NCBI GenBank assembly: GCA_030584065.1
Contig: CP129489.1
Location: 1,140,640-1,204,639 of the forward strand
DNA: 64,000 bases
Source: Flavobacteriales bacterium
Lineage (GTDB): Bacteria; Bacteroidota; Bacteroidia; Flavobacteriales_F; PHOS-HE28
Direction of reading: 5' to 3'
Positions 17,444 to 24,095 of this stretch are shown one piece after another (the first letter of the stretch is position 1; every line of letters begins with the position of its first letter). The notes under the pieces are model-generated. The model did not search any database and had not been told where the DNA came from. It was given only the letters and a program-made list of their open reading frames with translations. The translations under genes and the position numbers were made by a program.

Positions 17444-17451
17444 TAGCTTCG
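17444..17451 (+). promoter_or_regulatory. candidate -7 box (TAGCTTCG) before the THX-like gene
   Basis: A one-mismatch match to TAnnTTTG, 25 bp before ATG 17477. A TTGACA at 17399-17404 is too far upstream (about 40 nt) to be its -33 partner. Confidence 0.35.
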
Positions 17452-17476
17452 CGGCACATCAACAACTCATCCGACC

Positions 17477-17686
17477 ATGGGTAAAGGCGACAAGAAGACC
17501 AAGAAGGGCAAGCGCCGCCTAGGCAGCGCAGGCAAGACCCGCCCCAGCAAGCGCAATGCGCTGCGTGCGGCGCGCAAGGCCGCCGGCAAGAAAGCGGCGC
17601 CCAAGAAGGCAGCCGCCAAGAAGGCCGCGCCCAAGAAGGCAGCTGCCAAGAAGGCCGCGCCCAAGAAGGCAGCCAAGAAGGACTGA
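17477..17686 (+). CDS. 30S ribosomal protein THX-like, with histone H1-like Lys/Ala tail
   Basis: A 69-residue, extremely basic protein. Residues 1-25 (MGKGDKKTKKGK, then GSAGKTRPSK) match the pattern of ribosomal protein THX (MGKGD..T..GK...G..GK.RP.K), a small peptide in the 30S head of Thermus and also annotated in Bacteroidota. Residues about 33-69 are a tail of repeated AAPKK and AAAKK blocks like histone H1 or chlamydial Hc1. The dual nature is read directly; ribosome association is inferred from the N-terminus. Annotation from the tail alone would wrongly call it a histone. It is a single-gene unit with a strong hairpin 22 bp after the stop. Confidence 0.75.
   Translation: MGKGDKKTKKGKRRLGSAGKTRPSKRNALRAARKAAGKKAAPKKAAAKKAAPKKAAAKKAAPKKAAKKD
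17597..17686 (+). repeat. 30-bp coding tandem repeat (AAPKKAAAKK)
   Basis: About three copies of a 30-bp unit beginning GCGCCCAAGAAGGCAGC encode the H1-like tail of the THX-like protein. Copies at 17597 and 17627 differ by one silent base; the third, at 17657, is shortened. This suggests recent slippage or duplication in the tail. Confidence 0.8.
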
Positions 17687-17708
17687 CCGGGCCATCGCCC
17701 ATGAAGCC

Positions 17709-17736
17709 AAGGCCCCTGGCGACAGGGGCCTTCTTC
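17709..17736. terminator. intrinsic terminator between the THX-like gene and pdxH
   Basis: A perfect 10-bp stem, AAGGCCCCTG (17709-17718) and CAGGGGCCTT (17723-17732), with a GCGA tetraloop and TTCTTC after it. The symmetric stem lies between two convergent genes and could stop transcription from both. Confidence 0.8.
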
Positions 17737-17747
17737 ATTCAAGTGAC

Positions 17748-18392
17748 TCAGGGCTGCAGCCTCACGCGCAGCCATTCGCCTGTGCTGAGCTGCTCGAAGG
17801 CGATCCGGTCATGCAGGCGGTTGGGCCTGCCCTGCCAGAACTCGATCCGCACGGGCCGCACCCGGTATCCGCCCCAATGCAAAGGCCTGGGCACCTCGGC
17901 ATCCTTGAACCGTTCCGCCCACCGACCGTAGCGATCCTCCAAGGATTGGCGATCGGGCACCGGACGGCTCTGGTCGCTGCTCCAGGCGCCGATCTTGCTA
18001 TCGCGGGGGCGTGATGCGAAATAGGCATCGCTCTCCCCGGGGCCAACCGGTTCGGCACGGCCCTCGATGCGGACCTGCCGCTCCTGCTGGGGCCAGAAGA
18101 AGGAGAGCGCGGCGCGCGGGTCGCGCTCAAGGTCCATCGCTTTCCGGCTATTGTGGTTGGTGTAGAAGACGAAGCCGCGCGCGTCGAACGAACGGAGCAG
18201 CACCACACGGCAGCTGATGGTCAGTGATCCCATCGTGGCGAGCGTCATGGCATGATGCTCAGGCACGCCGTCCGCCTCGGCATCATCCATCCAGCGCGCG
18301 AAGAGCGCGATGGGGTCCATGCCCGCCGCCTCCTCCGTGAGCGATGCGCGGCCGTACTCGATCCTATGGTGCAAGTGCCTTTCCTGGCTCAT
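17748..18392 (-). CDS. pdxH: pyridoxamine 5'-phosphate oxidase
   Basis: An FMN enzyme making pyridoxal 5'-phosphate, the last step of vitamin B6 synthesis and salvage. The 214-residue protein has IEYGRASLTEEAAGMDPIAL, FMN contacts in VVLLRSFDARGFVFYTN and SRKAMDLE, then ALSFFWPQQERQVRIEG, YFASRPRDSKIGAW, and the C-terminal WGGYRVRPVRIEFWQGRPNR with the substrate loop. ATG 18392 was chosen because it starts a normal PdxH N-terminus; the extra 16 residues of the longer frame do not fit. It is divergent from yqgE and convergent with the THX-like gene. Confidence 0.95.
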   Translation of the reverse strand: MSQERHLHHRIEYGRASLTEEAAGMDPIALFARWMDDAEADGVPEHHAMTLATMGSLTISCRVVLLRSFDARGFVFYTNHNSRKAMDLERDPRAALSFFWPQQERQVRIEGRAEPVGPGESDAYFASRPRDSKIGAWSSDQSRPVPDRQSLEDRYGRWAERFKDAEVPRPLHWGGYRVRPVRIEFWQGRPNRLHDRIAFEQLSTGEWLRVRLQP

Positions 18393-18492
18393 GAGTGGAA
18401 CTTCGAGCGCGCAAGTTATCCGCCGGAACGCCGCCCTCATCGGTAAATGCCCCTTGCCACAGCAACCAATGGGCTGCTACCTTCAGCACCGC

Positions 18493-19077
18493 ATGCCAGA
18501 CCTGCTCGACTTCCAGCCGGAGAATCGCCACCAGCCAGCGCGCGGCAGGCTGCTGGTGAGCGAGCCTTACCTGCCGGACCCTTACTTCCGCAGGACCGTG
18601 GTACTGCTATGCGACCACAGTGCGGAAGGCTCATTCGGCTTCGTGCTGAACCGGCGGATGGACCTGACGGTGAACGACCTCATGCAGGACCTGCCGCCTA
18701 TCGCCTCGCAGGTGGGCATCGGCGGGCCCGTGCAGAGCGGGGAACTCTACTACCTGCACACCTTGGGGGCGCACATACCCGGTAGCGTAGAGGTGGTCGA
18801 TGGGGTTCACATGGGTGGCGACTACGAGCAGCTGCGGTCCGTCCTGGCCACCGACCCGCGGCTTTCCCGGCACGTGCGCTTCTTCGTGGGCTACAGCGGC
18901 TGGGGCCCGGACCAGCTGAGGAAGGAACTGGATGACCGCTCATGGCTGGTCGCCCCGGCCAGCAAACGGAGCGTGATGTCGCCGGCCGTGGATGAGCTCT
19001 GGCGGAACACGCTCCGCTCCATGGGGCGGGCGTTCGCCCCGCTCGCAGATTTCCCCGAGGACCCCTCGCTCAACTGA
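18493..19077 (+). CDS. YqgE/AlgH (UPF0301) family protein
   Basis: A 194-residue member of the YqgE/AlgH family, a conserved cytoplasmic fold of unsettled function. Characteristic segments are ARGRLLVSEPYLPDPYFRRT, VVLLCDHSAEGSFGFVLNR, IGGPVQSGELYYLHTL, and FFVGYSGWGPDQLRKEL near residues 135-150. ATG 18493 gives the canonical start; the longer frame from 18310 lies opposite the start of pdxH. Its 3' end overlaps the convergent aminotransferase gene by 8 bp. Confidence 0.9.
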   Translation: MPDLLDFQPENRHQPARGRLLVSEPYLPDPYFRRTVVLLCDHSAEGSFGFVLNRRMDLTVNDLMQDLPPIASQVGIGGPVQSGELYYLHTLGAHIPGSVEVVDGVHMGGDYEQLRSVLATDPRLSRHVRFFVGYSGWGPDQLRKELDDRSWLVAPASKRSVMSPAVDELWRNTLRSMGRAFAPLADFPEDPSLN

Positions 19078-19912
19078 GCGTCGATGATACGATCAGCCCG
19101 GTGAGCATTCCCGAGAGCTTGTGCGCGTAGCGCTTCGTGCGGTAGCCACCCACCCATCGAATGCCTTGGATGGCATTGGTGAAGAACAGCTCATCAGCAG
19201 CGAGCAGGTTCTGCGGATTCAGGGAGCACTCGTACACCTTCACACCATTGGCCAGCGCCAGGTTGATGACCTGGGCGCGCATCACGCCACCGATGCAGCC
19301 ATCGGTGAGCGAGGGGGTGTAGAGCACCCCGTTGCTGACGATGAAGAGGTTGCCCGCACTGCTTTCGATGATGTTGCCACGGTCGTTCTGCAGGAGGCAG
19401 TCATCGAGGCCACGGGCCCTGGCCCACAGCGCCGCCATGATATAGTACTGGCAGTTGAGGGTCTTGTGCCTCGAAAGCTCATTCACCGGTTTCCGTATCT
19501 CCGGCCAGATGTCGACCTGCAGACCGGTGGGGTTGAGCACATGGTGCGGATCGGGCAGCGCATTCAGTTCGATGGCGTACCGGCCGGCGTCCTGCTCCGG
19601 CCTGTAGTAGCCGCCCCCGCCGCGGTAGAGGGTGAACCGCGCTCGGCCGCTGCTGATGCCCGAACGCTCGACCACCGCAGCAATGGCTTCACCGAAACGC
19701 TGGCGGTCGAATCCGTCAGGGAGCGTTATGCGCAGCAGCTCGGCACCCGTGGTGAGGCGGGCCCAATGCGCATCCAGGAAGCAGGCCCTGCCGCCCACCA
19801 CACGGATGCTCTCGAAGAGGCCATCGCCGAAATGGAAGGCGCGATTGTCCAGCCGCAGTACCGGCTCATCCGCCGGGAACAGCGTGCCATTGTGGTCTAC
19901 CCAAGCGCTCAT
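19070..19912 (-). CDS. class IV aminotransferase (PabC/IlvE-like fold)
   Basis: A 280-residue PLP fold-type IV enzyme. Blocks seen are LRLDNRAFHFGDGLFESIRV, ARFTLYRGGGGYYRPE, the PLP-lysine segment LSRHKTLNCQYYIMA near residue 150, IIESSAGNLFIVSNG, and LTDGCIGGVMRAQVI. Candidates are 4-amino-4-deoxychorismate lyase (folate pathway), a branched-chain or a D-amino acid aminotransferase. Sequence alone does not decide; the compact 280-residue size slightly favours PabC-like, since a long BCAT is encoded at 11193. It is last in a three-gene unit with ATGA overlaps (rhomboid, HAD phosphatase, this gene). Confidence 0.82.
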   Translation of the reverse strand: MSAWVDHNGTLFPADEPVLRLDNRAFHFGDGLFESIRVVGGRACFLDAHWARLTTGAELLRITLPDGFDRQRFGEAIAAVVERSGISSGRARFTLYRGGGGYYRPEQDAGRYAIELNALPDPHHVLNPTGLQVDIWPEIRKPVNELSRHKTLNCQYYIMAALWARARGLDDCLLQNDRGNIIESSAGNLFIVSNGVLYTPSLTDGCIGGVMRAQVINLALANGVKVYECSLNPQNLLAADELFFTNAIQGIRWVGGYRTKRYAHKLSGMLTGLIVSSTLS

Positions 19913-20415
19913 CGGGTGCGAAGTTCGTTCTTCAGGGCGAGCCGCAAAGACCCGTTGGGCTCCATCAGCACCCCGCGCACACCGGCACCGGCAGCGGCCT
20001 CCATGTCACGCTCGCGGTCGCCCACCATGAGTGAGTCCTGCGGGTCGATGCCATGGCGGGCGATGGCGCGCTCCAGCAGGAGGGACCCGGGCTTCCTGCA
20101 AAGGCAGCGGCCCTTGGAGGGATGGTGCGGGCAGAACAGGATATCCGCAAGGAACACGCCCTCCGCCGCCAGATGGGCCACGAGGTGGTCGTGCACGACG
20201 TTCACCTCTGAGATGCCGTACAGACCCAGGCCGACCCCGCTTTGATTGGTGATGACCACCAGGAGGTAGCCCTGCGCTGCCGCCTGCCGCAGCACATCCG
20301 CCACATCCGGCAGCACCTCGAAATCCTCCAGCCTCCAGGTATGCTGACCGCGCTCGCGGTTGAGCACGCCATCGCGATCAAGGAAGAGGGCACGGCAGGA
20401 ACCCCGTTCGCTCAT
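19909..20415 (-). CDS. HAD-IIIA phosphatase, GmhB-like
   Basis: A 168-residue HAD-superfamily phosphatase. The nucleophile motif ALFLDRDGVLN is near residues 8-18, motif II is in VVITNQSGVGLG, and the Asp pair is in LMVGDRERDMEAA. The zinc loop CPHHPSKGRCLCRKP is typical of D-glycero-D-manno-heptose 1,7-bisphosphate phosphatase (GmhB), which acts in heptose synthesis for LPS core. Related histidinol-phosphatases share the loop, so the substrate is inferred. ATG 20415 overlaps the rhomboid stop by ATGA, and its own stop overlaps the next start in the same way. Confidence 0.82.
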   Translation of the reverse strand: MSERGSCRALFLDRDGVLNRERGQHTWRLEDFEVLPDVADVLRQAAAQGYLLVVITNQSGVGLGLYGISEVNVVHDHLVAHLAAEGVFLADILFCPHHPSKGRCLCRKPGSLLLERAIARHGIDPQDSLMVGDRERDMEAAAGAGVRGVLMEPNGSLRLALKNELRTR

Positions 20416-21047
20416 GGTAGGACCTGATTGAAGAACCAAGGCACCAAAGCCGGCTCCACGACGATCATGAAGGCCACACCGAAGAGGGCGCCATAGAAGT
20501 GCGCATCGTGCGCCACGTTGTCGTCGGCTCGCTTATCCATGTACCATGAGTAGGCGAGGTACAGGAGACCGAAGGCCCAGGCCGGTAACTCCATCGGGAG
20601 CAAGAACAAGGCGATTCGATTGGTGGGGGTCATCAGGATGTAGGCGAAGAGCACCGCGGAGACCGCACCGCTCGCTCCAACGGCCCTATAGTTCGGATCG
20701 CGGAGATGCCGCCCATAGGCGGGCAGCGAGGAGAACAGGATGCCGCCCGCGTAGAGCGCCGCGAACGGCAGGGCCGGAGGCGCAGCCGTGAGTTGGGCAA
20801 GCCTCGGCTCCAGGTCATGGCCGAACATGAAGAGCACGAGCATGTTCACCAGGAGGTGCGGGCCATTGGCGTGGATGAAAGCGTGGGTGAGGAATCGGTG
20901 CCACTGGCCGCGTGCCTTGATGACGAAGGGCTCGAATAACAGATCGTTGAAGAGCCGGGAATCAGCGAAAGCGGCCAAGGACAGGGCCACCGACAGGACA
21001 ATCGCCGTAAGGGTGACAGGGCTCAGGATGAAAAGCGTCTCCAGCAC
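20412..21047 (-). CDS. rhomboid-family intramembrane serine protease
   Basis: A 211-residue, six-helix membrane protein. The catalytic Ser is in VGASGAVSAVLF near residue 125, and the catalytic His is in the last-helix segment AHDAHFYGALFGVAF near 180. HRFLTHAFIHANGPHLLVNM supplies the oxyanion-hole His and Asn side of the fold. Rhomboids cleave membrane helices within the bilayer; the substrate is unknown. It is first in an ATGA-overlapped operon with the GmhB-like phosphatase and the class IV aminotransferase. There are 9 bp between it and the upstream lipoprotein gene's stop, so it may share that transcript. Confidence 0.9.
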   Translation of the reverse strand: MLETLFILSPVTLTAIVLSVALSLAAFADSRLFNDLLFEPFVIKARGQWHRFLTHAFIHANGPHLLVNMLVLFMFGHDLEPRLAQLTAAPPALPFAALYAGGILFSSLPAYGRHLRDPNYRAVGASGAVSAVLFAYILMTPTNRIALFLLPMELPAWAFGLLYLAYSWYMDKRADDNVAHDAHFYGALFGVAFMIVVEPALVPWFFNQVLP

Positions 21048-21056
21048 GGCGACGGT

Positions 21057-21470
21057 TCAATAGGTGAAGTCCCTGGCGATGCGCCATCCCTGGGCCGTGC
21101 GGACCCAGAGCAGCGCGAATCCCCCCCGGAGGGTATCCGCCTCCCGGTGCAGCGTCCATGTGCCCGTGACCCAGGCATGATGGCCGCCAGCAGGGACCAC
21201 CTCAGCGATGCCGAAGCCCAGGTCTCCCATGGAGGCCTTGTCCGGGTAAGCCCGGCGGTAGTCAGACGTCACCCGGTCCCTTCCGCAGGTAAGCCGTTTA
21301 GGGCTACGGAAGCAGACCGTATCGGAATAGGCCGCCATGAAGGCGTCAATGTCGCCCCGGTCCCATGCCGCCTCCTGCTCCACCATGGCCTGGCGTATGG
21401 CCTGTTCATCCGCGGCACCGTGCGGAGCGGAACAGGCTGCGATCAAGGGGAGCATCAACCAACGACGCAT
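21057..21470 (-). CDS. NTF2-like (SnoaL/DUF4440) lipoprotein
   Basis: A 137-residue lipoprotein with signal MRRWLMLPLIAAC|SA, followed by a single NTF2-like cone fold: helix EQAIRQAMVEQEAAWDRGD, IDAFMAAYSDTVCFRSPK, then strands AWVTGTWTLHREADTL, GGFALLWVRTAQGWRIARDF. The order fits SnoaL-like/DUF4440 domains, which bind small ligands or are catalytic; no active site is evident. ATG 21470 gives the clear lipobox. The start lies only 16 bp past the tRNA-Met terminator, so it may depend on readthrough or on a promoter I cannot see. Confidence 0.78.
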   Translation of the reverse strand: MRRWLMLPLIAACSAPHGAADEQAIRQAMVEQEAAWDRGDIDAFMAAYSDTVCFRSPKRLTCGRDRVTSDYRRAYPDKASMGDLGFGIAEVVPAGGHHAWVTGTWTLHREADTLRGGFALLWVRTAQGWRIARDFTY

Positions 21471-21485
21471 GGCAGCGAAGGAAAC

Positions 21486-21514
21486 GAAAAAGGCCACCCG
21501 TAACGGTGGCCTTC
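21486..21514 (-). terminator. intrinsic terminator after tRNA-Met
   Basis: On the minus strand AAGGCCACC and GGTGGCCTT pair around a short loop and are followed by an unbroken run of Ts ending at 21487. It begins two bases past the tRNA 3' end and ends 16 bp before the lipoprotein ATG at 21470. Confidence 0.75.
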
Positions 21515-21515
21515 G

Positions 21516-21589
21516 TAGCGCGGGGGAGACTTGAACTCCCGACCTCAGGATTATGAATCATGCGCTCTAACCAGCTGAGCTACCGCGCC
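21516..21589 (-). tRNA. tRNA-Met (CAT anticodon)
   Basis: A 74-nt cloverleaf on the minus strand: acceptor GGCGCGG/CCGCGCT with a G-U first pair, D stem GCTC/GAGC, T arm GGGAG-TTCAAGT-CTCCC, discriminator A, CCA not encoded. The anticodon loop TTCATAA gives CAT, most likely elongator Met, though a lysidine-modified Ile tRNA is possible. The anticodon stem (CATGA/TCCTG) has a U-C mismatch at its centre. A perfect promoter box lies 31 bp upstream. Confidence 0.88.
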
Positions 21590-21620
21590 ATGCTCCCCAA
21601 AGGCTTCCGCCAAGGGGCGG

Positions 21621-21628
21621 CAAATATA
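21621..21628 (-). promoter_or_regulatory. promoter -7 box (TATATTTG) for tRNA-Met
   Basis: A perfect TAnnTTTG on the minus strand, 31 bp before the tRNA 5' end. A small inverted repeat CCGCC/GGCGG lies between the box and the tRNA, in the transcript leader. Confidence 0.55.
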
Positions 21629-21662
21629 ATCATCTCCTAAAGGCATCGTGTCCATGGCCTGC

Positions 21663-21692
21663 TTGCAGAGGAAATCGATCTCTCTACCTTTA
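21663..21692 (+). promoter_or_regulatory. promoter (TTG-N19-TACCTTTA) for the START-like gene
   Basis: A TTG at 21663-21665, 19 nt, then TACCTTTA at 21685-21692, one mismatch from TAnnTTTG. The box is 29 bp before ATG 21722 and diverges from the tRNA-Met promoter. Confidence 0.5.
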
Positions 21693-21721
21693 GCCGCAAC
21701 CCTACCTCTCCCTTATTCCTC

Positions 21722-22609
21722 ATGGCTCAGAAGAAGAAGACCGCCCCCAGGAAGCCGGTGCGCAAGCCGGCTCGGAACAAGAAGGCGGTTCCTGCGAAAC
21801 CGAAAGCGAAGGCCGGTCCCCGCAGTGCATCGGCCAAGCCCAGACCCAAACCGGCATCCAAGAAGCCGAAACCCGTCGGGAAGGGCGGAGCCACGGTAAA
21901 GAAGCCAACCAAGGCCAAGCAGCCCCCCAAGGCTGCAGCGAAGAAACCGGTGCGCGCCGCGAACCCGGTTGCGAAGCGCGGGAGCGCGGCTCCTGCCAAA
22001 CCGAAGCGCATGGCCCCAGCCAAGAAGAATGCGTCTGCTGCTGCGAAGGGGCGCACACCCTCGGCCAAAGCGCTGCCCCCCCCACCCCGTCCCACTGCCG
22101 CGGCTCAGCGACCCAAGGCCAAGCCGTCGCAGGCCGCGCCGGCACAGGCAGCCCCCAAACCGGCGGCAATCGCCCAGAAGCCTGCCCCTCCCCGCACTGG
22201 AGCACAGCCGAGGCCCGCAGAGCGCAGGGCGGCAAAGGAGCGCGTGGTGATGGAGTTCCAGGTGAACAGCGCACCGAACGTCCTCTACGAGCTCATCTCC
22301 ACCCCCAGCGGATTCAGTGAATGGTACTGCGACGATGTCAACGTGCGCGGAGACCAATACGTCTTCATCTGGAACGGCGAGGAGGAGGCCGTCACGCTCA
22401 TCGGCAGGAAAGCCCCTGAAGTGATCCGCTTCCATCGCAATGACGACGATGACCACGCGGCATTCTTCGAATTACGGATCCGGATCGATGCCATGACCAA
22501 TGAAGTGGCGCTGATCGTCACGGACCATGCCTGGCCTAATGAGGTAGAGGCCACCCGCAACCTCTGGGCGTCGCAGATCGCCAATCTCGTGCGCGTCCTG
22601 GGCGCCTGA
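21722..22609 (+). CDS. START-like domain protein with long histone H1-like N-terminal tail
   Basis: A 295-residue protein in two unlike halves. Residues 1 to about 172 are almost only Lys, Ala, Pro and Arg (KPVRKPARNKKAVPAKPKAK and similar) and should be disordered and nucleic-acid or polyanion binding. Residues about 173-295 are the small Bacteroidota START-like domain: VMEFQVNSAPNVLYELISTP, SGFSEWYCDDVNVRGD, VFIWNGEEEAVTLIG, NLWASQIANLVRVLGA. To my knowledge the family is usually only about 130 residues, so the tail is an addition. The domain is presumed to bind a hydrophobic ligand, function unknown. It lies 34 bp before LptF/G, a neighbour I recall for this family. Confidence 0.75.
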   Translation: MAQKKKTAPRKPVRKPARNKKAVPAKPKAKAGPRSASAKPRPKPASKKPKPVGKGGATVKKPTKAKQPPKAAAKKPVRAANPVAKRGSAAPAKPKRMAPAKKNASAAAKGRTPSAKALPPPPRPTAAAQRPKAKPSQAAPAQAAPKPAAIAQKPAPPRTGAQPRPAERRAAKERVVMEFQVNSAPNVLYELISTPSGFSEWYCDDVNVRGDQYVFIWNGEEEAVTLIGRKAPEVIRFHRNDDDDHAAFFELRIRIDAMTNEVALIVTDHAWPNEVEATRNLWASQIANLVRVLGA

Positions 22610-22643
22610 GGCGCCAGGCGACCGACCTTTGCCCGGTCGGCGA

Positions 22644-24095
22644 ATGAAGAAGCTGCATGCGATGATCATCCGGGCCTTCCTGGGCCCGTTGGCGGTGACC
22701 TTCCTCATCGTGGTGTTCATCCTGGTGATGCAGTTCCTCTGGAAGTATGTGGATGACTTGATGGGCAAGGGGCTGGAGTGGCACGTGATGCTCGAGCTCC
22801 TCACCTATGCTGGCGCGAGCTTCGTGCCGCTGGCTCTCCCCCTCGCCATCCTGCTCTCCTCCCTGATGACCATGGGCGGGCTGGGCGAGAACTCGGAGCT
22901 GGTGCCCATGCGATCGGCGGGCCTCGGGCTCGGCCGCATCCTTCACCCTTTGATCGCCTTCACGGCGTTCCTCGCGATAGGCTCGCTCCTGTTCAGCAAT
23001 CATGCGCTTCCCCGGGCCAACCTCAAGTTCCAATCGCTCCTCTGGGACCTGCGCGAGAAGAAGCCTGCGCTCAGCATCACCCCGGGCGTCTTCTACAACG
23101 GCATCGAGGGCTTCGCGATCCGTGTGATGGACAAGGACCCCGACACGGGCCGGCTTTCCGACGTGCTCATCTACGACCACCGGGACCAGCGTCGCGGCAA
23201 TGGAACGGTGATCCGGGCTAGGCAGGGTACCATGCAGCGGAGCGCGGACGGCTTGTTCCTGCTGCTCACCCTGGAGGACGGCCGGTTCTACGACGAGGGC
23301 GGCCCGGGCGGTGAACGGGAGGGCTATCGTCCCATGATGCGTGGCACCTTCGCCAAGGATGTCATCACCATGGACCTGAGCGGCCTTGGGCTCCGCCGAA
23401 CGGACGAGGACCTTTTCAAGGACAACTACAAGATGCTCGCGCTCGACCAGCTGCAGCAAGGGGAGGACAGCCTGCGTGTGCAGGCTGCGCTCCGGCGGAA
23501 CGAGCAGCAGGCGCACTTGAGGAACAGCCTCTTCCTGCTTCGGGGCAGCCACCCGGCGCTCAAGCGCGACACCACCGCCTACGTGGGCATGACCCGGTGG
23601 ATCGCCTCGCGGCCCCCTCCGGCGCGCCAAGAGCTCTTCGACCTGGCCATGAACATGGCGCGCAACAATGCCGGCTACTGCGAACGCAGCGCCGCGGAAC
23701 TGGATGGCCGCCGGGAGCAGGTGGCCCGCTTCGCAGCGGAGTGGCACCGCAAGCCGATGCTCGCGGCCGCCTGCATGGTCTTCTTCCTGATCGGCGCACC
23801 GCTCGGCGCCATCATCCGGCGCGGCGGCATGGGGCTGCCCGTGGTGCTGGCCATCGTCTTCTTCCTCGTCTTCCACATCGTCTCCTTCGCTATGGAGAAG
23901 CTGGTCATCGCAGGCGGGATCACGGCATGGGCCGGCATGTGGATGGGCATCCTGGTGCTGCTGCCCGTCGGCCTCTTCATCACCTGGAAGGCTGCGATGG
24001 ACAGCCCCCTCCTCGACCGTGATGCGTATTATCGCGGCTGGGAGCGCGTGCGCTCCATTTGGCGCCGACATGCGCATCCTCCAGCTGTGCAATAA
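22644..24095 (+). CDS. LptF/LptG-family permease (YjgP/YjgQ)
   Basis: A 483-residue inner-membrane subunit of the LPS transport ABC complex, which extracts LPS from the inner membrane with LptB. N-terminal helices (MIIRAFLGPLAVTFLIVVF, then LPLAILLSSLMTMGGLGENS) precede a periplasmic beta-jellyroll at about 105-350. C-terminal helices follow (PMLAAACMVFFLIGAPLGAI, AIVFFLVFHIVSFAMEKL). F versus G cannot be decided. ATG 22644 was preferred to a TTG at 22629, which sits inside a CCGACC/GGTCGG inverted repeat. It overlaps the glycosyltransferase start by 26 bp. Confidence 0.9.
   Translation: MKKLHAMIIRAFLGPLAVTFLIVVFILVMQFLWKYVDDLMGKGLEWHVMLELLTYAGASFVPLALPLAILLSSLMTMGGLGENSELVPMRSAGLGLGRILHPLIAFTAFLAIGSLLFSNHALPRANLKFQSLLWDLREKKPALSITPGVFYNGIEGFAIRVMDKDPDTGRLSDVLIYDHRDQRRGNGTVIRARQGTMQRSADGLFLLLTLEDGRFYDEGGPGGEREGYRPMMRGTFAKDVITMDLSGLGLRRTDEDLFKDNYKMLALDQLQQGEDSLRVQAALRRNEQQAHLRNSLFLLRGSHPALKRDTTAYVGMTRWIASRPPPARQELFDLAMNMARNNAGYCERSAAELDGRREQVARFAAEWHRKPMLAAACMVFFLIGAPLGAIIRRGGMGLPVVLAIVFFLVFHIVSFAMEKLVIAGGITAWAGMWMGILVLLPVGLFITWKAAMDSPLLDRDAYYRGWERVRSIWRRHAHPPAVQ

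Noticed and set aside
17477-17686. A plain histone H1/Hc1-like protein
   Set aside because: Only the tail supports this; residues 1-25 match ribosomal protein THX, so it is annotated as THX-like.
17597-17686. Tandem repeat as a CRISPR or intergenic satellite
   Set aside because: The 30-bp units are in frame inside a gene, have no spacers and encode a Lys/Ala repeat.
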